NCBI GenBank assembly: GCA_950295325.1
Contig: OX485805.1
Location: 48,694,758-48,758,757 of the forward strand
Reading direction: 5' to 3'
Source: Polytrichum commune
Lineage: Eukaryota; Streptophyta; Polytrichopsida; Polytrichales; Polytrichaceae
DNA length: 64,000 bases
Notes under the pieces: generated by a model
Database searches by the model: none
Told to the model about the DNA's origin: nothing
What the model saw: the letters and a program-made list of their open reading frames with translations, nothing else
Shown: positions 59,900-64,000 of the stretch, piece by piece
How the letters are laid out: every line of letters starts with the position of its first letter
Position numbering within the stretch: the stretch's first letter is position 1
Translations under genes and position numbers: made by a program

Positions 59900-60273
59900 A
59901 CATAACATAGGTGGGAGTTAATGGCGAAAAACATGGGCGATTAGTAGATTTGGTTTTTAATAGACTTAGTGGACTTGTCACACTCCATTGTGGTATACGT
60001 TTGGGATGTGCCATCCAAATTCATAAGAGCCTTACTTATGGGATGCGCACCCCAAACTCTATAATGACATAAACCATTTGTTTTTTTTGGAGTGGATTGT
60101 TATTTTCCACATGGAGCTCACTTTTCATTTTAATTGAAATTATCTATTTTTAGTAATAAGAATATCTTTTACGTACGAATTTTTAAATCGTCATGTTCTT
60201 GATATTTCCAATATTCCGTATGCCCACAATATTGGCATCCCAAACTATGGGCATATTTTATTTTGAGACTTTC
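59900..60273. other. 3' UTR and right subterminal region of the transposon
   Basis: AT-rich and non-coding between the transposase stop and the right terminal repeat. It carries GGGATGTGCCATCC, GGGATGCGCACCCC and ATTGGCATCCC segments that may be subterminal repeats. Confidence 0.5.
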
Positions 60274-60302
60274 AAAAGTCTCCAATTAACGAATATAGTG
60301 TT
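60274..60302 (-). repeat. Right terminal inverted repeat of the 16.3-kb transposon
   Basis: Ends ACGAATATAGTGTT and is followed by TTAG. Just inside it, GAGACTTTCAAAAGTCTC forms a small hairpin. Confidence 0.88.
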
Positions 60303-60660
60303 TTAGGCATCCAAGTGATCCCCACCTTGAAATAGCATATTCCAAATAAATCACTACATCAAAAATTGAAATCTAGTGCAAAACAATATTACTATCCCCT
60401 GCCACAATTATACAAAAAATAAAATAAACAACATTGTTATATGCCCAAGAATTGCATACTCATTCTATGTTCCACTCTTTTCCAAGCTAGACATCACAAG
60501 ACTTGACAAAATCCTCATCTGCCTTACCAAAGGAGTGTGCAAAAACCCTAATAATTCACCAAATATCCTAACGAACTACCTCATATGGACAATCAAAAAG
60601 ATTTTCAAACGCATCCGAAAACCTAATCACAAGCGTGTGAAAATTCATCATCAGTCACAA
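60303..60660 (+). pseudogene. LINE reverse transcriptase, 3' segment of the split copy
   Basis: Directly after the TTAG duplication the sequence reads LGIQVIPTLK, then in a second frame CPRIAYSFYVPLFSKLDITR and LDKILICLTKGVCKNPNNSP, the region after the RT core in this LINE family. It thus completes the PYTYL at 44012. Frames are broken. The LINE is lost beyond about 60660. Confidence 0.85.
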
Positions 60661-60769
60661 GGCTCTTGCAAGGCTGCAATCAGGCTTGCATATTTCCCTC
60701 ATTTGTTATTTCCCCAGCTGTGTTTGATGAGCAGGCACATGGGTACAATGAACGAGGAGAACCGACCGC

Positions 60770-61200
60770 TAGAGTAGAGGCGCCCATAACCGATCACTTA
60801 TGAAAATATGCACCAGGTTTGGAGAAGTATAAGGCCATGCAAATGTCTCCCATGTAGGAAGATCAAAATTAAGAGACATGTATATATCTTTTTTTATAAT
60901 TTTATTCCTTAAATTGAAATTATTAAGAATTTTTTAAGCCAAAAGTTGGTCCAAATCAACATAGAGTCTATCATAACCACAGTCTCATTTAAACCTCTCA
61001 TTCCTCCTCAATTTAGCACTCAAAATCAAGACATATTTGTCATGACATTATTGATTTCGGTCTGTTCAAAACTCAATCCTTATCAAAATTTCTCCTCCAA
61101 ATTTTTATCTTCTTACACGGGAAAAATCTGCACCACCTTATACATCTCCCAATCTGTTGTAAAATCTCTAAAGCAAGCAGTTATGGGCGCCTCTACTCTA
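60770..61200. repeat. MITE-like element with 21-bp perfect inverted ends
   Basis: TAGAGTAGAGGCGCCCATAAC at 60770-60790 is exactly inverted at 61180-61200. The preceding text CAATGAACGAGGAGAAC also occurs at 14587-14603, so flanks are shared with another repeat. Confidence 0.75.
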
Positions 61201-61276
61201 CCGATCCACTTAGAGGACTACACAAAATATACTTCAATTTCATTAAGAAAAAAAAAACCGAAAGATCACGACCAGT

Positions 61277-61567
61277 GCCCGGGAAGATTTTGGGCATAGT
61301 CTGTCAAGATCCCACTAATTCTAAATCCAACCGGTTACATGTTGACATCTTCCGATCTTGCTTTATTCATTTGAGATATATTCTATAGATTCCTCTAAAA
61401 CGATCGGTAATTCTCCTGAAATCTCAAACTCCAACCGGTTGAGTTTGAGAAATAACCGGTTCATCTGCAACTAACCGCCGGTTCTTCCCGGACATAGATC
61501 ACGACGCATAACTGGTTGGCCTTGGTAACACAAGGATCTCAATCGATTATGCCCAAAAATCTCCCGG
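61277..61567. repeat. CCGGTT-rich MITE, full copy
   Basis: CCCGGGAAGATTTTGGGCAT at the left is inverted at the right as ATGCCCAAAAATCTCCCGG with a one-base length difference. Inside are inverted CAACCGGTT segments. A truncated relative starts at about 61650, and another is at 14985-15170. Confidence 0.7.
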
Positions 61568-61644
61568 AAACCATCAGAGGCTGTTAGTTGATGCTTCTCC
61601 CTCGAGTGTTGGGCCTGCTTGAAAGAAGGCAATCAAAGGCATCA

Positions 61645-61860
61645 GTGTCTGGGGAGATTTTGGGCAAACTTGGTCAAGATCCTAATGTTTCTGTGTTACA
61701 TGTTACGACCTTAAGCCGAAATATACCTCAAATGAATGGAGAGTCTCCATTCATTTGAGGTATATTCCATACATTCCTCTACCATGATTGGTAATTCTCC
61801 TGGAGTCTTGAACTTCATCAGTTATTTCTCAAGCACAATTGGTATATATATAGTATATTT
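61645..61860. repeat. Truncated copy of the CCGGTT-rich MITE
   Basis: Starts GGGGAGATTTTGGGCAAACT and continues with TGGTCAAGATCCTAA; includes TTCATTTGAGGTATATTC(C/T)AT shared with the full copy. It also contains a local inverted repeat around CTCCATTCATTTGAGGTATA. Confidence 0.6.
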
Positions 61861-63590
61861 CTTTGATGGAATCTTTCATTCGATTCAAAAAAAAAATTGA
61901 GAAAAAATTGCGCATGTTTAAGGCCCACTCATTTTATCCATGTGCACTTTTCATGGACTATTTCAGGTAGGTGCCTCTTGTGTCTGCAAGCACCTATGGC
62001 GCTATAATTGCACAAAAGTAGGTTTGCCCTTGACTTTATGATGATCAGGGCAAACCTACTCATCCTACATGCGCATCTACTTATGCACTTTTACATCCGC
62101 AATGCAAGAGTTGTTCTCCCGATTCATACCACACGAAAATTCTATAAAAATTATCATGAACTCATTTATAGAAGAAAAGCAATTTTTCTTACTGTAGACT
62201 TTGAGAGATGGGGTTGGATGTGGACAAGAACACATCGACAACCCTCCCAATGTATGATCCAAATACAATGTATTGTTGCATCTTCATAATCAACCATAAC
62301 ATCATTTCATACAAGCATGAAAATCAATAATGGTATTTAGGAACAAAAGACTTCAATTAGACAAATTATCTTTGTATTCGTAAGACAAAGCAGAGTTCTC
62401 CAAGTTCTACAAGAAAAAGAAGTCCAAAGTATAGGGGGAAGCATAAAGGTGAAACCCATCAAGAGCGCTCCCGATGTTTTCCCTACAACGGTTGGTTCGC
62501 AAAACTGCACAAAACCAACCTTGTACTTTTCATTTTGTGCCAGAGACATTTTCTGATTACTCTATCTTAAGTAACTCTAAAGTCTTTGGGTTTATTATTA
62601 CTCTTGGCATCTATTTGTGTGTGTGTTTTTTTTTTTTAGTCGATTACCTTTATCCATAAGGATTGTTACTTATCTTCATGGTTATAATACATGCATATAT
62701 CGAGAAAAGAGTCTCCCAAAATGCTATGGTTTTTATTGGACAAAAAGCAAGGCGGTTTTGAGAGCCATTCGCAATGCAAAAGTGTGGATCTATGAAGGGA
62801 TTCAAGAAGCTCAAGGTGAGTGACTTCAAAAATTAGTAGTATATTCTTAACATGTGCAATTTATTTTATTTTTGTTTCTACTATTTCTAAGCAAATTTGC
62901 TAAGCCAATCGTGCATACCACTAATCCAATTGCACTCCAACAATTAGGCTAAATCAGCCAAAGGGTTGGTTTAAGCACTCTCTACCTTAATCTTAAGCAA
63001 GCAAAAGGAAGCAATCGAGAACGAGAATGAATTAGTTAACAAACAAACATGCAGTAATAGCCAAATGGTGCCAAGCCATTTGTCCAGGGGTCATCCACAA
63101 CAGATCCACAGCAGTCTGTCTGCAAACAGATCAGATGTTCAATCCAGTCCAGCTGCACCCACGTATAGTAGGAATGCGGTTCCTCTTCATTGAGCTCAAC
63201 CCTGCATGCCTTTCCAAGAGGCAACAATTCGTGCAGATGATTCATGGTGCACTCCCTACCCTCACAAGCATTCAGTAATTAGAACCGGACACTTATTGAT
63301 ACTAGTTTGTGAGAAAACTATTGGAGACCTGTACAGGGCAAAGATACAAAAGGCAGAGTCGTCATTTGAATAATTAAATTGGTCTAATAATCGACGCAAA
63401 TAAGGAGCCTCGGAAAACTGTGTAGAAAACATGTGGAAGTCTGGTGGTCATCATTTTTCAAGAGATGCAACTAGCATGTGACAACTATAGGGTGAGAGAT
63501 ACCCAGAAGTAAGAGACAAGATAGCGGCAGTGAGGGAATGTCATATTTGATACTTTGCATGTTGTTACAGAAATCCTATGATACATTAAA
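61861..63590. other. Intergenic DNA and probable 3' UTR of the PPR gene
   Basis: No open frame with a recognisable domain. The minus-strand open frame at 63036-63245 is unsupported. Confidence 0.35.
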
Positions 63591-63854
63591 TCAAGCAGCT
63601 GCAGGGATGGTGGATCCTTTATCAGCCTCAACATCTAGTAGTTTGATCCTTTTTCTTCTCAAATGTTTCCTGTGCTTCAATTCTCTTGGCCGCACACCTA
63701 TTGATCCATGATCTGCACGTACATTATTTGCATTGCAGACTCTCATAACTGCATCATAGGCTGTGCAGGGTGGTTGCAACTTTAATTCCCGCATTTTCAC
63801 GTAATGGGAAGTGGCAAGTTCCCATTGCCCCTCATTTGCCAATGCCTCAATTAC
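63591..63854 (-). CDS. Pentatricopeptide-repeat protein, last exon (partial gene)
   Basis: The exon starts after an acceptor (TTGGCTCAG) at 63855 and runs 87 codons to a TGA/TAG-type stop at 63591. It reads VIEALANEGQWELATSHYVK, MRELKLQPPCTAYDAVMRVC and NANNV, one PPR repeat with the A/W spacing of the helix pair, followed by a basic tail (KHLRRKRIKLLD). PPR proteins bind organellar RNA for editing, splicing or stability. The rest of the gene lies beyond the right edge. Splice phase at the acceptor is 0 in the chosen frame. Confidence 0.7.
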   Translation of the reverse strand, partial: VIEALANEGQWELATSHYVKMRELKLQPPCTAYDAVMRVCNANNVRADHGSIGVRPRELKHRKHLRRKRIKLLDVEADKGSTIPAAA

Positions 63855-64000
63855 CTGAGCCAAGAACAGAAACAAAACATCACTTTGTTATCTCTTATCA
63901 ACCCAGCTTTTAATATGCGTTAAACAGTAGAGAGAAGTTGCCCTTGAATGTGCTCCTCCCTTCAACTTAAAGGGCACAAAGCTGAATCCATACAATATTT

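Larger units (their letters stand above)
44017..60302. mobile_element. 16.3-kb DNA transposon with DUF7869-type transposase and dispersed palindromes
   Basis: The ends are 29-bp inverted repeats with one mismatch: AACACTATATTCG then (G/T)TAATTGGAGACTTTT at 44017-44045 and 60274-60302. TTAG flanks both sides (44013-44016 and 60303-60306; TTTAG if one base is assigned differently). The LINE reading PYTYL to the left resumes as LGIQVIPTLK to the right, so the insertion borders are supported independently. Inside are a rightward transposase-like gene, a leftward multi-exon gene and a proline-rich 3' module, divergent from a central region of 51.2-56.7 kb. About 32 palindromes ACGAACGNNCGTTCGT are confined to it. 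The superfamily is not one I can name. Confidence 0.85.

Overview
The window looks like nuclear DNA of a land plant, probably a seed-free one (moss, lycophyte or fern; this is inference). It has GT-AG introns of about 80-900 bp, plant gene families (ankyrin/PGG membrane protein, germin-like cupin, eight-cysteine lipid-transfer protein, PPR protein, DUF547 protein) and dense, nested transposons. No bacterial-type operons or RNA genes were seen.

Regions 1-31.5 kb and 63.5-64 kb are host genes set among small repeats. A 22-exon plus-strand gene (2326-11283) encodes a class I phosphatidylinositol transfer protein (PITP) domain, a cysteine-rich knuckle and a C-terminal DUF547 domain. Downstream are a decayed LINE tail (12.9-14.0 kb), several MITEs, a two-exon ankyrin/PGG gene (18157-21443), an intronless CutC gene (24332-25099), a minus-strand germin-like gene (26263-26907) and a minus-strand lipid-transfer protein gene (30076-30438). 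The last exon of a PPR gene lies at the right edge on the minus strand.

Region 34.4-60.7 kb is one decayed LINE (plus strand) broken open by three later insertions. Each insertion can be bounded from the sequence: a 391-bp hAT-like MITE (35340-35730, 8-bp target duplication), a 7.06-kb CACTA element (35745-42806, 3-bp TAA duplication) carrying a broken TnpA-like gene and long CA-rich minisatellites, and a 16.3-kb DNA transposon (44017-60302, 29-bp terminal inverted repeats, TTAG duplication). The LINE reading frame resumes directly across the third insertion.

The 16.3-kb element is the most interesting object. It has two divergent transcription units. The rightward one encodes a 998-aa DUF7869-type protein with the acidic residues expected of an RNase H-fold transposase. 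The leftward one, with all introns in phase 0, encodes a roughly 1,600-aa protein with an N-terminal DGQH motif resembling ParB/DGQHR proteins, a long novel middle, a disordered coiled-coil part and a C-terminal FCP1/NIF-type phosphatase-like domain; a proline-rich 3' module follows. About 32 copies of a 16-bp CpG-rich palindrome, ACGAACGNNCGTTCGT, are scattered over 45.1-56.6 kb: in every intron of the leftward gene, in three of its coding stretches, and upstream of both genes. I found none elsewhere in the window. Most of the imperfect copies differ from the consensus by CpG transitions, as expected if the sites are methylated. This suggests a transposon with its own dispersed binding site, analogous to parS/ParB clustering or to the VANC anti-silencing motifs of VANDAL elements. 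That functional link is a hypothesis.
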